A stretch of DNA of 64,000 nt. Source: Fimbriimonas ginsengisoli Gsoil 348. Its GTDB lineage: Bacteria > Armatimonadota > Fimbriimonadia > Fimbriimonadales > Fimbriimonadaceae. Under the pieces are notes generated by a model. The model was not told the DNA's origin, did no database searches, and was given only the letters and a program-made list of their open reading frames with translations. The translations under genes and the position numbers were made by a program. Positions 16,228 through 26,700 of this stretch are shown piece after piece (position 1 is the first letter of the stretch; every line of letters begins with the position of its first letter). The stretch is taken from NCBI GenBank assembly GCA_945881865.1, contig CAMCVK010000005.1, positions 62,001-126,000 on the forward strand, given 5' to 3'.

Positions 16228-19200
16228 CTACTTACTCAGCGCGTTAATCAGACCAATTGTGACCGCCGCGCTGGTAATCGTGCTCGTGGCTTGCTCAAGA
16301 ACGTCTTTCTTGATCTGCAACCGAGCCGCCACTACCTTCGTTGGCACGATAATGTTATCGCCGAGCTCCACCTTCACGCCCGGTCGGTACCGGATAAGCT
16401 GCCCGTTCGCCCGAACGATGATGATCTGGTCCACCGACGCGTCGCCGGCCAATCCACCCGCGAAGTTGATGTAATACAGGATCGACTTACCGGCCGAGAA
16501 CGTGACCGCGCTCGGTCGAAGTACGGCGCCCGTCACAACGACCGTGGTCGGAGTCTCCGGCACGGTGATCACGTCGCCTTCGCGAAGGATGACGTCGCGT
16601 CCGCTGCCCGGGCGGCGAATCGCGCCGGCTAGGTCAACCGCGAGGTTGCCGGAAGGGCTCAAGTCCTTCTCCGTCAGCGGTCGAGCTCGAGTAACTGCCT
16701 CAGCGCCAAGCGCCTTGGCAAGGGCCTGGTCAAGCGATTGTCCCGGCATCACCGAGGAACCGGTAGGCGCGCCGCCACCGCCCAGGATGCTTCCCGTCGA
16801 ACTGACCGAAGCGCCCTGGCTAAATACGATTCTCAGACGATCCAAGTCCGCCTGGGCGCTCGAACGCTTGTATTCGTCCGTTTGAACTTTCTGAATCTGC
16901 TCCAGAACGTCCGGCTGGGCGAACACCTGAGTGTTAGTGCTAAGGAACCGAGGGTCACGGACAAACTCTGTCGCCGGCGGATATGCGGTCGGCATTAGGC
17001 CTCCGGCTCGCTGAATGAGCGAGCTCAAGCGGTCATTCTCGCCCATAAGCTGGTACGGGCCAGGGAACCGAACGGCTCCACCAATCACCACGAGTCGCGG
17101 CGCAGTTCGAATGTCGGATCGTGCGGGAAGGGTGACCTGGTCTCCGGGCTCCAAGATCACGTTCGCAGCATCGTTACCGCTGACCACATCCGCAACGCGG
17201 ATGCGACGTGGCGGGGTGCCGAGCGGTTGGAATACCTTGCCGATTTCGAACGTTTCGCTGGCCGTCGGAATGACGCCACCGGAGAGCTCGATCAGGTCGC
17301 GCAGCCTCATGTTATTCGCACGGATGAACTCGCCCGGTCTTTGCACCGCGCCGGCGATCTTCACCGTTTCGGGAATGCGGAACTTAACCTCACGCTGGTC
17401 GAAAACGCTAAGCCGATCGTTGTTCAACAGCACCAGGTTGTTGGAAGGGTCATTCGCCAGGATCTTGTCCAGATTTAGGATGAGCAACGGACCCTGCGTT
17501 CCGTTCGGGTTTTGGCGCTGTAGATAGAGCTTTTCACGGTAGGTCGAAGGAATCGGACCACCGGCAAGGTTGATGAGGTCGAGCACCGTCATGCCTTCCG
17601 ACCGAACGTACTTGCTCGGATTCTGAACCGCTCCGACAATCTCGACGCCCTGCGTCGGGGTGAAAATTGCCTGAGTCTGGGTGTAGATGGTAAGGCGGTC
17701 TCGCGGTTGTAGAACGAGGTTCTGCTCCGGATCACCAACCAGCACTTTCCGCAGGTCGAGCGTAAGCAAAACTTCCGGAGTGCCGTCGATCTTGAATCGC
17801 TGCAGGAATGCTCTCTCCAAGAAGGCGGTCGGAAGCAGGTTTCCGGTGTAGTTGATGAGGTCTCGGACCGTCATTCCCTCCGACCGGATGTAGGAGCCCG
17901 GGCGTTGAACCGGCCCGATGATGTCGACCTGCTGCTCCGGTAGGAACATGGAGTCGTTGACGGTGAACACGGTAAGCCGGTCCCGCGCCTTGAGCACCAG
18001 GTTGTCGGAAGGATCGCCGTTAAGGACCTTTACGAGGTTTACCGTTACGAGGACCTCGGCCGTGCCGTCGACACGGAACCGTTGGAGGAACGCCTTGTCG
18101 GGATATGCCGTCGGCAACACGTTTCCGGACAGCAGGAGCATGTCGCGGATCGTCATGCCCTCGGAGCGGACAAACGTGCCTGGGCGCTGAACCGCGCCGA
18201 GGATCGAGACCTGCTGCTCTGGCTTGAACATTGCCTCGGCCTCGGTGAAGACGGTAAGGCGGTCTCGCGGAAGCAGGGCGATATTCGTTCCTTCATCGCC
18301 GGCGAGCAACTTTCGAAGGTCGATCGTAAGGAGCACGTCGGCCGTTCCGTCAAGCTTAAAGCGTTGAAGCAGTGCTTTTTCCGGGTACGCAGTTGGCAAC
18401 AGATACCCGGCCGTCTGGACCAGGTCCTTCAGGCGCATGTTAGTCGCCTTGAGGTAGCTGCCCGGTCGTGCAACTGCACCGACGATCTGAACGCTTTGGT
18501 CCGGGATGAAGTTCACATCTCGGATGCTGTTGACGGTGACTCGGTCATCGTCCTTCAGCAAAATGTTTTCTTTAACGTCTCCGGCAAGGACCTTACGCAG
18601 ATTCACACGGATGAGATCGGCCGGGTTGCCGTTCTGGTTAATCCGCTGAACGAAGGCGACGTCCGGATAGGCATCCGGCGTGAGTCCCCGCGCCTGAATC
18701 AGCAGGTCCCTCAGGGTCATGTTGTCGGACCGAATGAAGATTCCTGGCGAGCGGACCGAACCTTGGATGGCAAGTCGGCGGTTGCCGAGGAACTGAAGGT
18801 CCTCGGTTCGGTAAATTACGAGACGGTCGTTTGGCATCAAGACCGGGTTCGCGTTCGAGCCTTTCACAAGCGCCTGACGCAGCTGAACTTTGATCAATGC
18901 CGTCGAACCGTCCGCGTTCAGGCGGAACAGGTCGGCCCGCTCAAGCGCGGCGCCCGGCAGCAATCCGCGAGCGAGCACGACAAGGTCAGAAACGCGCATC
19001 CCTTTGCGGTAGGCGTAGTTTCTCGGCTGGTCGACGGGGCCGATGATGCTAACCTGGTTCGCGATGATCGGACGCACGCTGAAGACGTCGACTACGTCGT
19101 TGTCCTGCAGTGCCGGGTTCCCCAGGCCGCCCTTCTGGAAGAGGTCAACATCGATGAGTCGGCGGTCGATTCCCGGGCGAATGGACTCAACCAAAATTCT

Positions 19201-20334
19201 CTGGCCGATTGCCGAGGGCTTCAGGCCTCCCGAAAGGCGCACGGCGTCTTTCAGCCGTTCGTTGGGCAAAAGCTCATAGGCTGCCGGTCGGCGGACCTCG
19301 CCGTTCACGTAAACGACCTTCTGTCGCGGCATCACCATGATGACGTCGCCGGCTTGCAGCGGAATATCCAGCGCGCCGTTCCCTTTCAGGAGCAGGTCGT
19401 AAAGGTCGATATTTTTCGAAATGCCGTTCGGGCGCTTTAGCTTGATTTGCCGGAAGCTTCCAAACTCGCTGGGACCACCCGCAATGTACATTGCATTAAA
19501 CACGGTCACAACGCTGGGCATCAAATAGGTTCCCGGCGCATAGGCTTCGCCGAGAATCACGATCGGAATGGACCGTAGTTCACCCATCGTGACGGAAACC
19601 GTCACCCCGCGAAGGACATCCTTCATCGCGAGAGACATTTGCTTCTCAAACTGATCCAGGGTCTGGCCACGCGCGATGATCCGCTGCGAGCTTTCCGGAA
19701 CGTCAATGTATCCGCGGCTGTCGATTCTCAGCTTAGATTCGGTCGCATCGCGGGTCGGGCTGCTGTACCGGACAATAACTTCGTCGCCGGCTCCAAGCGT
19801 GTATCGCTGGGGCGTCGGAAGGTTCAGCCCGATGTTTGCCATGTCTGGCGTCACCGGCGTTGCAAGCGCATTAATCGTATCGGGCCCGCCACTCTTTCGG
19901 CGACGAACGTCAACTGCGGCCCGCGCCTCGGCGAAGAATGAGAAACCAAAAACGGGCAGTACCCGCGGCGCCAAGGCGTTCATGCCGACGATGTTTGGAT
20001 TTGCCGTCGGGTCAACGTTTGCCGGAGTCGTCGTGGGCGGATTTGCCTGGACACCCGTGGTGACAACCGGCGGCAAAGTGCCTGGCGGAGGCGTCGTGGC
20101 GGGTGGCTGCGTTGCAGGCGGAGGAGTTGTCGCAGGAGGAGGCGTTGTCGCCGGCGGCGGCGTTGCCCCGCCGTCGGTGCCGCCGGCCGTCTGACCCTGC
20201 AACATGGAGAACGCGACCATTCCTGGGTCAGCGGCGCGAGAAACGTTTGTGCCGATGATCAAGGAAGCAAGAAAAGCCGCGCAAGCGATGACTTTGATTG
20301 CCGTGGAGCGATCCGGAAAGAGCTGCCTTCGCAT
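16228..20334 (-). CDS. Very long polysaccharide export protein with ~11 SLBB-like units
   Basis: About 1368 residues, against roughly 380 for Wza. A signal peptide (basic MRRQLFPDR, then a hydrophobic stretch ending near SRA-AD) has no lipobox Cys. Residues of about 60-100 are Pro/Thr-rich repeats of TPPPAT. A PES domain (PF02563) starts YTLGAGDEVIVRY, followed by about eleven SLBB-like units recognisable by a V-x-I-x-G-x-V-x-R-P-G-x-Y/F core; units in the middle repeat every 94-95 residues. A short coiled segment lies near residues 1110-1150. The C-terminus has a hydrophobic stretch. It probably forms the outer-membrane/periplasmic export channel for the polymer made by the genes downstream. 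ATG 20334 is preferred; GTG/ATG at 20367/20364 is possible. Confidence 0.88.
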   Translation of the reverse strand: MRRQLFPDRSTAIKVIACAAFLASLIIGTNVSRAADPGMVAFSMLQGQTAGGTDGGATPPPATTPPPATTPPPATQPPATTPPPGTLPPVVTTGVQANPPTTTPANVDPTANPNIVGMNALAPRVLPVFGFSFFAEARAAVDVRRRKSGGPDTINALATPVTPDMANIGLNLPTPQRYTLGAGDEVIVRYSSPTRDATESKLRIDSRGYIDVPESSQRIIARGQTLDQFEKQMSLAMKDVLRGVTVSVTMGELRSIPIVILGEAYAPGTYLMPSVVTVFNAMYIAGGPSEFGSFRQIKLKRPNGISKNIDLYDLLLKGNGALDIPLQAGDVIMVMPRQKVVYVNGEVRRPAAYELLPNERLKDAVRLSGGLKPSAIGQRILVESIRPGIDRRLIDVDLFQKGGLGNPALQDNDVVDVFSVRPIIANQVSIIGPVDQPRNYAYRKGMRVSDLVVLARGLLPGAALERADLFRLNADGSTALIKVQLRQALVKGSNANPVLMPNDRLVIYRTEDLQFLGNRRLAIQGSVRSPGIFIRSDNMTLRDLLIQARGLTPDAYPDVAFVQRINQNGNPADLIRVNLRKVLAGDVKENILLKDDDRVTVNSIRDVNFIPDQSVQIVGAVARPGSYLKATNMRLKDLVQTAGYLLPTAYPEKALLQRFKLDGTADVLLTIDLRKLLAGDEGTNIALLPRDRLTVFTEAEAMFKPEQQVSILGAVQRPGTFVRSEGMTIRDMLLLSGNVLPTAYPDKAFLQRFRVDGTAEVLVTVNLVKVLNGDPSDNLVLKARDRLTVFTVNDSMFLPEQQVDIIGPVQRPGSYIRSEGMTVRDLINYTGNLLPTAFLERAFLQRFKIDGTPEVLLTLDLRKVLVGDPEQNLVLQPRDRLTIYTQTQAIFTPTQGVEIVGAVQNPSKYVRSEGMTVLDLINLAGGPIPSTYREKLYLQRQNPNGTQGPLLILNLDKILANDPSNNLVLLNNDRLSVFDQREVKFRIPETVKIAGAVQRPGEFIRANNMRLRDLIELSGGVIPTASETFEIGKVFQPLGTPPRRIRVADVVSGNDAANVILEPGDQVTLPARSDIRTAPRLVVIGGAVRFPGPYQLMGENDRLSSLIQRAGGLMPTAYPPATEFVRDPRFLSTNTQVFAQPDVLEQIQKVQTDEYKRSSAQADLDRLRIVFSQGASVSSTGSILGGGGAPTGSSVMPGQSLDQALAKALGAEAVTRARPLTEKDLSPSGNLAVDLAGAIRRPGSGRDVILREGDVITVPETPTTVVVTGAVLRPSAVTFSAGKSILYYINFAGGLAGDASVDQIIIVRANGQLIRYRPGVKVELGDNIIVPTKVVAARLQIKKDVLEQATSTITSAAVTIGLINALSK
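17330..19060 (-). repeat. Tandem SLBB-unit repeats within the export gene
   Basis: The central part of the export gene consists of diverged tandem units of about 282-285 bases. At protein level each contains a core such as ILGAVQRPGTFVRSEGMT, then LLPTAYPEKA, LQRFKLDGT, LRKLLAGD and a closing DRLTVFT. The units at about 17620, 17905 and 18190 are the most alike. The boundaries given are approximate. Confidence 0.75.
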
Positions 20335-20421
20335 GGTTGTGGGTCCGCAATCTGCCCGAAGCATCACCTCGGACCGTCAGACGATACCTGACAATTGGGC
20401 CCCGGCGGAGCAAATTTCGGA

Positions 20422-21306
20422 CTAGAACTCGAGGGTCAGAAGCGAACCGTCGGAAGTGCCAACGAGTAGCTCCGACCGGTGTTGGAGAAACTTTATCGAC
20501 ACAATGAACCCACGATCTACTGGCACGGAGATTGTTTTTGGTGTTCCCATTGGGTCCAGAATTACCTCGTGCCGGGTTGCTACGGCGCACCTTCCGCCCA
20601 GCGAAGTCTCGACCAGTGGGAGCCCAGCCCCAACCGGAATGCGATGCCGGGTTTCTCCGGTCGCAAGGTCAAGCGTGAACAGCTCGTGGATGCTGCGAAC
20701 GAGCGCCTCGCCCGTCGCAACGCTCAGTGAAAAGCCGTAAACACGCTCCGAGAGGCGGTAGCTCGATACCCGTCGCCCTTCCTGGCTCCAAACCGAAATC
20801 GAGAAGCTGTCGGACCCGACGACAGAGCCGTCGGAGGCGATGGCAAGATGGCGCGGCGCAAACGGGTCTTGCCAGAGCCGTAACAGCTGGCCGCCCTCAT
20901 GCCAAATCGCCATCCCGCCGTTATCGAACGCGGCGGCAACGGTCGTCCCCTGGGCATCTAGACACATCGGAGAAATCACCAGGAACCCAAACGAGCGCTT
21001 GGGAACGTAGCTCCATAGTGTTTCGCCCGTGAGCGCGTCCAGGCAAAGCACCGTATCGGCGGCAGCAACAAAAAGACGATCACCGGTGCCAGAGAACGCT
21101 AGAGACCGCACTCGCTGAGTCGAAGCAACCTTCTGGTTGGTCGAGCCAACGCTAACCGCCCACCTCAACTCGCCATCCGCGTAGAGCCGCAGCCCCATTC
21201 CGGTATCAGACGCGGCGACGACCCGCCCGCCCGCCGTAGTCGCAAGGTGGTTCACGCCAACCACACTGATCAGCTCGGGAAACAGATTTTGGGTAACCAA
21301 GCTCAT
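20422..21306 (-). CDS. Beta-propeller (WD40/PQQ-like) protein
   Basis: A 294-residue protein with no signal peptide or membrane segment. It consists of about six to seven repeats of short beta-strands of the WD40/PQQ type (RSLAFSGTGDRLFVAAADTVLCLDALTGETLW; RHLAIASDGSVVGSDSFSISVWSQEG). No catalytic motif is visible, so it may be a cytoplasmic scaffold or sensor. AGGAAC lies a few bases before the ATG. It is transcribed towards the SLBB export gene, 87 bases upstream of it, and is divergent from cysE. A functional link to export is only inferred. Confidence 0.72.
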   Translation of the reverse strand: MSLVTQNLFPELISVVGVNHLATTAGGRVVAASDTGMGLRLYADGELRWAVSVGSTNQKVASTQRVRSLAFSGTGDRLFVAAADTVLCLDALTGETLWSYVPKRSFGFLVISPMCLDAQGTTVAAAFDNGGMAIWHEGGQLLRLWQDPFAPRHLAIASDGSVVGSDSFSISVWSQEGRRVSSYRLSERVYGFSLSVATGEALVRSIHELFTLDLATGETRHRIPVGAGLPLVETSLGGRCAVATRHEVILDPMGTPKTISVPVDRGFIVSIKFLQHRSELLVGTSDGSLLTLEF

Positions 21307-21377
21307 GTCGTCGTTCCTGGAATACTCTACGATATGAGAACGGGGCGGCGCGACGCTAAGTGGCAGAAAGGACTAGC

Positions 21378-22199
21378 ATGCTGAAAGAAACCGTACTCGC
21401 CCATCTGATGGCGAACCGCCACGAGGCATGCTTTCCGCCGGAAGTTCGGCCACGATCACTTGCATTTCTACAGATTTGCTTGGCGCTGCTCTTTCCTCAC
21501 TTTGCCGAATCCGAATCGTGCACGCCGGAGTCGCTGAGTTCCGGTTACGACCGGTCCGAGGACTTGCTTCGTCTCCTCGCTCATGACCTGGCACCGGAGT
21601 GGAAGCTCGAAGGCACGTTCCTCGGTGAGTTGCCAAGGCTGCAAACGGCACTTATGCTGGACGCCCGGGCAATGTTCGACGGCGACCCGGCCGCCACGAG
21701 TCTGGACGAAGTCATCCTCTCGTACCCGGGGTTCTTCGCGGTGGCGGTCTATCGCATCGCGCACGAATTGCATCGCCTCTCGTTTCCAATCCTTCCTCGC
21801 ATGCTGACCGAGATCGCCCATCGTGAGACGGGAATTGATATTCACCCTGGGGCGGAGATTGGGCGCGAGTTCTGTATTGACCACGGAACTGGTGTCGTTA
21901 TCGGCGAGACGGCGCACATCGGCAACCAAGTCCGGCTTTACCAAGGGGTCACCTTGGGAGCCCTCGTCATCGAGAAATCGCTGGCGCAATCGAAGCGGCA
22001 CCCGACGGTCGAGGATCGCGTCGTGATCTACGCGAACGCGACTATCCTAGGCGGGGAAACGGTGATCGGGCACGACAGCATCGTCGCCGCCAACGCGTGG
22101 ATTACGGAGAGCGTCCCTGCCTTCAGTTTTTCCGGAAGAAACGCGGCGCAAAGGCCCAGAAAGGAACCCGGAGGAGATTTGCCGGATTACATGATTTAA
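21378..22199 (+). CDS. cysE: Serine O-acetyltransferase
   Basis: The 273-residue protein carries the left-handed beta-helix of serine acetyltransferase at about residues 145-255, with GIDIHPGAEIG, the catalytic DHGTGVVIGE and the cofactor loop KRHPTVED. It resembles the EpsC-type N-terminally extended form. It acetylates L-serine with acetyl-CoA, the first step of cysteine synthesis. ATG at 21378 is chosen because AAAGGA precedes it by 6 bases; an in-frame GTG at 21360 is less likely. cysK follows after 3 bases, so the two steps of the pathway form one operon. The C-terminus has no obvious cysteine-feedback signature that could be judged. Confidence 0.9.
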   Translation: MLKETVLAHLMANRHEACFPPEVRPRSLAFLQICLALLFPHFAESESCTPESLSSGYDRSEDLLRLLAHDLAPEWKLEGTFLGELPRLQTALMLDARAMFDGDPAATSLDEVILSYPGFFAVAVYRIAHELHRLSFPILPRMLTEIAHRETGIDIHPGAEIGREFCIDHGTGVVIGETAHIGNQVRLYQGVTLGALVIEKSLAQSKRHPTVEDRVVIYANATILGGETVIGHDSIVAANAWITESVPAFSFSGRNAAQRPRKEPGGDLPDYMI

Positions 22200-22202
22200 A
22201 GC

Positions 22203-23114
22203 ATGAAAGCGAACAACGTCTTAGAAACCATCGGCTCGACGCCGCACGTCCGGATCAATCGACTCTTCGGCGACCGCGTGAACGTTTTCATGAAACTGGA
22301 GCGCAGCAACCCGGGTGGAAGCATCAAGGACCGAGTCGCGCTCAGCATGATCGAAGCCGCTGAAGCCGACGGGCGACTCACGAAAAACACGGTCATCATC
22401 GAACCGACGTCCGGCAACACCGGAATCGGGCTCGCAATGGTCGCCGCCGTGAAGGGTTACCGCTTGATTCTCGTAATGCCAGAGTCGATGTCGATCGAGC
22501 GCCGAAAGCTGATGGCGGCCTACGGTGCGGAGTTCGAACTGACTCCACGCGAGAAAGGAATGAAGGGCGCCATCGAGCGCGCGCAGGAACTGGTCGCCGA
22601 AATCCCGAACGCGTGGATGCCGATGCAGTTCGAGAATCCGGCAAACATCTCGATTCACCAGCAGACAACTGCGCGGGAGATCTTGACGGACTTCCCCGAC
22701 GGCTTCGACTCCTTGATCACAGGCGTGGGAACTGGCGGCCACCTTACCGGTGTCGCCGACGTCCTGAAGCCGCTCTTCCCGCAGCTTAAGGTCTATGCCG
22801 TGGAGCCGGAAAAGTCGCCGGTGATCTCGGGCGGCGCACCGTCGCCGCATAGGTTGCAGGGGATTGGCGCTGGCTTCGTGCCGACGAACCTCCACCGCGA
22901 AGTTCTGGATGGCGTCATTCAAGTCTCGGAAGCCGACGCGTTTCACTACACACAGGAGGCCGCGAAAAAGGAAGGAATTTTGATCGGGACGTCAAGCGGG
23001 GCTTCGCTGGCCGCCGTCGCCCAGCATCTGCCGAGCCTGCCCGACGGAGCGACGGTCGTCACGTTCTGCTACGACACCGGGGAGCGATATCTGAGCATCG
23101 AGGGACTGTTCTAA
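22203..23114 (+). CDS. cysK: Cysteine synthase A (O-acetylserine sulfhydrylase)
   Basis: A 303-residue fold type II PLP enzyme that makes L-cysteine from O-acetylserine and sulfide. The PLP Lys lies in [11 protein letters not shown] near residue 43, the substrate loop [12 protein letters not shown] near residues 70-81 and the phosphate-binding [10 protein letters not shown] near residues 178-187. Length is typical. It follows cysE by 3 bases. The last 4 bases overlap the convergent TPR gene. Confidence 0.95.
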   Translation: MKANNVLETIGSTPHVRINRLFGDRVNVFMKLERSNPGGSIKDRVALSMIEAAEADGRLTKNTVIIEPTSGNTGIGLAMVAAVKGYRLILVMPESMSIERRKLMAAYGAEFELTPREKGMKGAIERAQELVAEIPNAWMPMQFENPANISIHQQTTAREILTDFPDGFDSLITGVGTGGHLTGVADVLKPLFPQLKVYAVEPEKSPVISGGAPSPHRLQGIGAGFVPTNLHREVLDGVIQVSEADAFHYTQEAAKKEGILIGTSSGASLAAVAQHLPSLPDGATVVTFCYDTGERYLSIEGLF

Positions 23115-23590
23115 CGTTCGTCTTCGTCGCTGGTTAAGATGATTCTGCTCTCGACCCGCTGGTTCATCTCCCAGCGTTGCTTCTCTCCGCGTACGTGGGG
23201 CTTCAGAAATTCCACCATCCCGCGGAGGCTGCTGTCGTTGGGGCGAACGACCAGCCATTCCTGCGCAACTTTGTGCGCCTCTTCGTAATTCTTCATCTGC
23301 AGAAGACACTGCGCCAGTTTCGTGCCGGCTTCCCAGAACTTGTGATCCAGAGCAATGGCTCGACGGAAGCTGACGACCGCGACCTCCAGCTTGCCTTCAC
23401 GAAACAGGCACATGCCGATGTAGCCGTGGAGCCGGGGGTTCGTGGGGTTTGTCAGCACAAGCCTCTCGGCGAGCAAGCGCGCTTCTTCCCAGCGCAGGGC
23501 GTACATCAGCTTTTCCACCGCCGCTAATTTCTCGGCGAAGGTCGCGCCCGGCCCGTATAGCTCTCCAAGATCCGCTCTTCCCTCTTCCAT
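23111..23590 (-). CDS. TPR-repeat protein
   Basis: A 159-residue protein with about three tetratricopeptide repeats: residues about 20-55 ([19 protein letters not shown]), 56-90 ([29 protein letters not shown]) and 91-125 ([30 protein letters not shown]). The C-terminus is charged. No signal peptide is seen, so it is probably cytoplasmic and binds another protein. GGGAGAG before ATG 23590 sets the start; the frame upstream of it is not needed. Its partner is unknown. The 3' end overlaps cysK by 4 bases. Confidence 0.78.
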   Translation of the reverse strand: MEEGRADLGELYGPGATFAEKLAAVEKLMYALRWEEARLLAERLVLTNPTNPRLHGYIGMCLFREGKLEVAVVSFRRAIALDHKFWEAGTKLAQCLLQMKNYEEAHKVAQEWLVVRPNDSSLRGMVEFLKPHVRGEKQRWEMNQRVESRIILTSDEDER

Positions 23591-23670
23591 TTCGCTCTCT
23601 CCCGTCAAATCAAACGTTTCTGGGTGCAGATGGGTGCACCAAGCGGGCAAAAATGTTCAACTACGCGCAA

Positions 23671-23706
23671 AAAAGCCCTAGGCCGGCGGACCGGTCTAGG
23701 GCTTTT
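23671..23706 (-). terminator. Rho-independent terminator of the Tricorn-like gene
   Basis: A 16-bp stem (AAAAGCCCTAGGCCGG with its complement, one G-T pair) closes a 4-base loop. On the minus strand it is followed by a run of six T. It starts 4 bases after the end of the protease gene. On the plus strand it also ends in TTTT and could work in both directions. Confidence 0.9.
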
Positions 23707-23710
23707 GGCG

Positions 23711-26700
23711 TTACTTGGCTTGCTTCAGGAGGACTTCGATTGCTTTATCCAGTTGGGCGTCCTTGCCCGCGAGGAATTCAATCGGATCGTTCTCGAGGAC
23801 GAAGTCGGGGACAACTCCCATGTTCTCCAGCGAAGAGCCATCCAATCGGTAGACGCCCGTGCTCGGCATTCGGGCGATCGTTCCGTCCACCAGCTGGAGG
23901 CCGTACGTGTAGATCACGTAGCCCGGGGTCGGCATGCCGACGAGGGTGGCCAGCTTGCGGCTCTTCATCGAGTTCGGGAACATTTCCGCGTTCGAGAAGC
24001 TAGTCTGGGCGCACATGACGACCAGCGGGAAGTCGGCGAGTTCGCCCGGTCCCACGATCGGCGACTCATCGCGAACTTGGTAGTACGCGTTCGGCCGTCG
24101 CTCCAGAACGTCGATGATCTGGTCGGCCGTGTTGCCACCGCCGTTGTTGCGAACGTCGATGATCATGCCCTTCTTGCCCTGGCTGTACTGCCAGACCTGC
24201 TGGCGGAACCGAACCAACTCGCCTCCGCCCATGCCGGCGATGTGCACGTAGGTCAGCATGCCGCCGGACTTCTCCTCGACGTACTTCCGTCGAGCACGCA
24301 GCAGATTGTCGAAGGCGATGCCGTTGAACTCGCCGCCGCTGATGGCGCGGTATTTGACTTCCCGAAGGTCGCCTTTCGCGTTTCGAACCGAGAGGGTGAC
24401 CTCGCGGCCGATCTGCTCGTTGAGAACGTCACGGTACAAAGCTTCGTTCGGCGCGACATCCTTGCCGTTGATTTTCAGAACCACGTCACCGGGCTCGAGC
24501 TTGCTCTTGGCGAAGCTGGCCGGGGCGCGTGCCGGGACTTCCTTCACCTTGATGCCAACCCCGTTCCAGGTGGGATCGAATACGAACCCGAGGCTGGCGC
24601 TGCTCTGGCTTCGGGGATTGCCCGGAGCCGGGGAAATCTCGGCATGTGACGCCTCGAGTTCGCCGAGCATCTGGTTCAACACGGTGGCAAACTCGTTTCG
24701 GTGACCCACGCTCGGCAGCAGCTTCTCATATCGAGCGCGAAGACCCGGGAAGTCACGTCCGTGGAAGTTGGCATCGTAGAAGCCGCGGTTGAACTCTCGC
24801 CATAGCTGCTGGAACGCGGCCCGTCGCTCAAGCCGTACGTCTCGCGTCCAGTCGGCGCGGAAGTCGACGGTCGTGAAGCCCGGATTGGGCGAGCGCAGCG
24901 GGAGCGTGTTGATCTTGCCGTCGCGCAGCACCAAGAACGACTTCTGGTCTCCGGCGAGCCGGAAAGCCGCAACGTTGTTATCGCCAGCGTATTTTCGAGC
25001 GTTCTCGCCGCTATAGTCCGCGCGCCAAATGTCTCCGCCGCTCTGGAAGTAAATCGTGCCGTCTTCCGGGTCGCTGGCTAGGTTGCCATCGAGGCCACGA
25101 GAGACGAGCCGACGAATTCGGTACTCAATACCGTCGAAATCGATCTCGACCTTGAGCGGTGCGGTGGGCTTCTTGAACTCCAACACGGCTTCGGAAGCCG
25201 TCGTTTCTTCCTTCTGCAAAGGAAGAATGTAGATGCCGTCGCCGCTTCGGTTACTGCCGAAGTAAAGGTACTTGCCGTCGCTGGACCAGCGCGGAGTGTT
25301 GTGCTGCGCGTTCAGCTGCGTAACGTTCGTTGAGGCACCCGTCGCCACATCGATGACGAAAACGTTGGAACCCGACTCCCAGTAGTAATAGCCGCTGCCG
25401 TTGAGCGTGTCAGCATAGGCCACGTAGCGGCCATCGGGCGAGAACTGATAGTCCACTCCGCGGTTGCCGGGGCGCTTCAAAATCTGCTTCGGCGTGCCGG
25501 CTTCAACCGGAACCACGAACAATCCGCCGTCTTTGCCGGTCGACCAGAAGCTGAGCGACTTCCCGTCCGGAGTGACCGATAGGTTCGTCACGTCGGCGTC
25601 GATCGTCGTGATCGAGACAGGCTTGCCTTCCGGCAATTCTTGACGGTAGAGGCGCTCGGCACCATCTCGGTCGCTGACGAAGAAAATCGCTTTGCCGTCC
25701 GGAGTAAAGGTCGCCTGCTCGTCGGTACCTTCCCAGGTGGTAATCCGCGTGGCGTCGTCCTTGTTCGGGCCCTTGCCCTTCTTCATCGGAACCGTCCAAA
25801 TGTCGCCCCGAACCGTGAAGACGGCCGTTTCGCCCTTGGCGTTAATGTCGAAGTCGGAGACACCGGTCGTAAGAATCAGCCGCTCTTCCAGGCTTGTCTT
25901 GTCGTCTAGGTTTGCCGTTAGCGTAATCGGTTTCGGTTCGCCGTCCGCCGCAACGAAGACCGTGCCGTCGCGCTCGAAGGCGTACGTTTTGGCGTTCGTG
26001 GCGGCGGTGAGGAACCGGACTCCCGCATCGGCAAACTTCGTCAGCTGGGTGGCCTTGCCGTCCGGGCTGAAACGAAACACGTTCGGCGTGTTCTTTTCCG
26101 TGAAGACAACGCGCGGAATCGGCTTGTTCAGGTAGCTGCTGCTGGGTGCCTTCTCGGCTTGCGTCACGGCCATGATGCCGTTCATCGTCCAGCTGGACCA
26201 CAGATGCTGCAACTGGTTGTTCCGAACCGGCGTTCGCTTGCCGGTCGCCAAGTTGTAGGTGTACAGCGCCGCCGCCCCAGAGCCTTCGTATCGGGGGCGG
26301 TTTATTGGGAAGCCCAACCGCGTGTACAAGATCTCGGCGCCGTCGGGCGAGTAGCGTGGCGAACCGATGTTCAGCGGGTCCGAGAAAATGGCCTTGAACC
26401 GACCGCTTTCGACTTCCAGCTCATAGATCGAGTTGTAGACCGTGTCTCGTGAAGAACGTAGCAAGAGCTTCTTGCCGTCTTTCGACCACGCGCTAGCGAC
26501 ATCCGGACCGGAGAAGTAAGTCAACCGACGTGGTTGGCCGCCCTCGGCCGAGACGAGATAGATGTCGTCGTTGCCGTTTCGGTTGCTGGTGAATGCGAGC
26601 GACTTTCCGTCCGGAGACCACAGCGGCTGGTCGTCCATCTCGATGTTCGACGTAAGCGCAACCGCGCGGCCGCCCGAGCTGGGTGCCGCCCAGATGTCGC

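Noticed and set aside
17330-19060. CRISPR-like periodicity
   Set aside because: The repeats are coding, about 282 bases long and diverged; there are no spacers.
18082-19440. 452-codon plus-strand open frame
   Set aside because: It is antisense to the SLBB repeats of the export gene; it has no RBS and its composition follows the real frame on the other strand.
20034-20190. DNA-level simple repeat near the start of the export gene
   Set aside because: It is explained by the Thr/Pro-rich TPPPAT protein repeats; not a separate mobile or regulatory repeat.
23624-24649. 341-codon plus-strand open frame
   Set aside because: Antisense to the S41 peptidase core and crosses its terminator.
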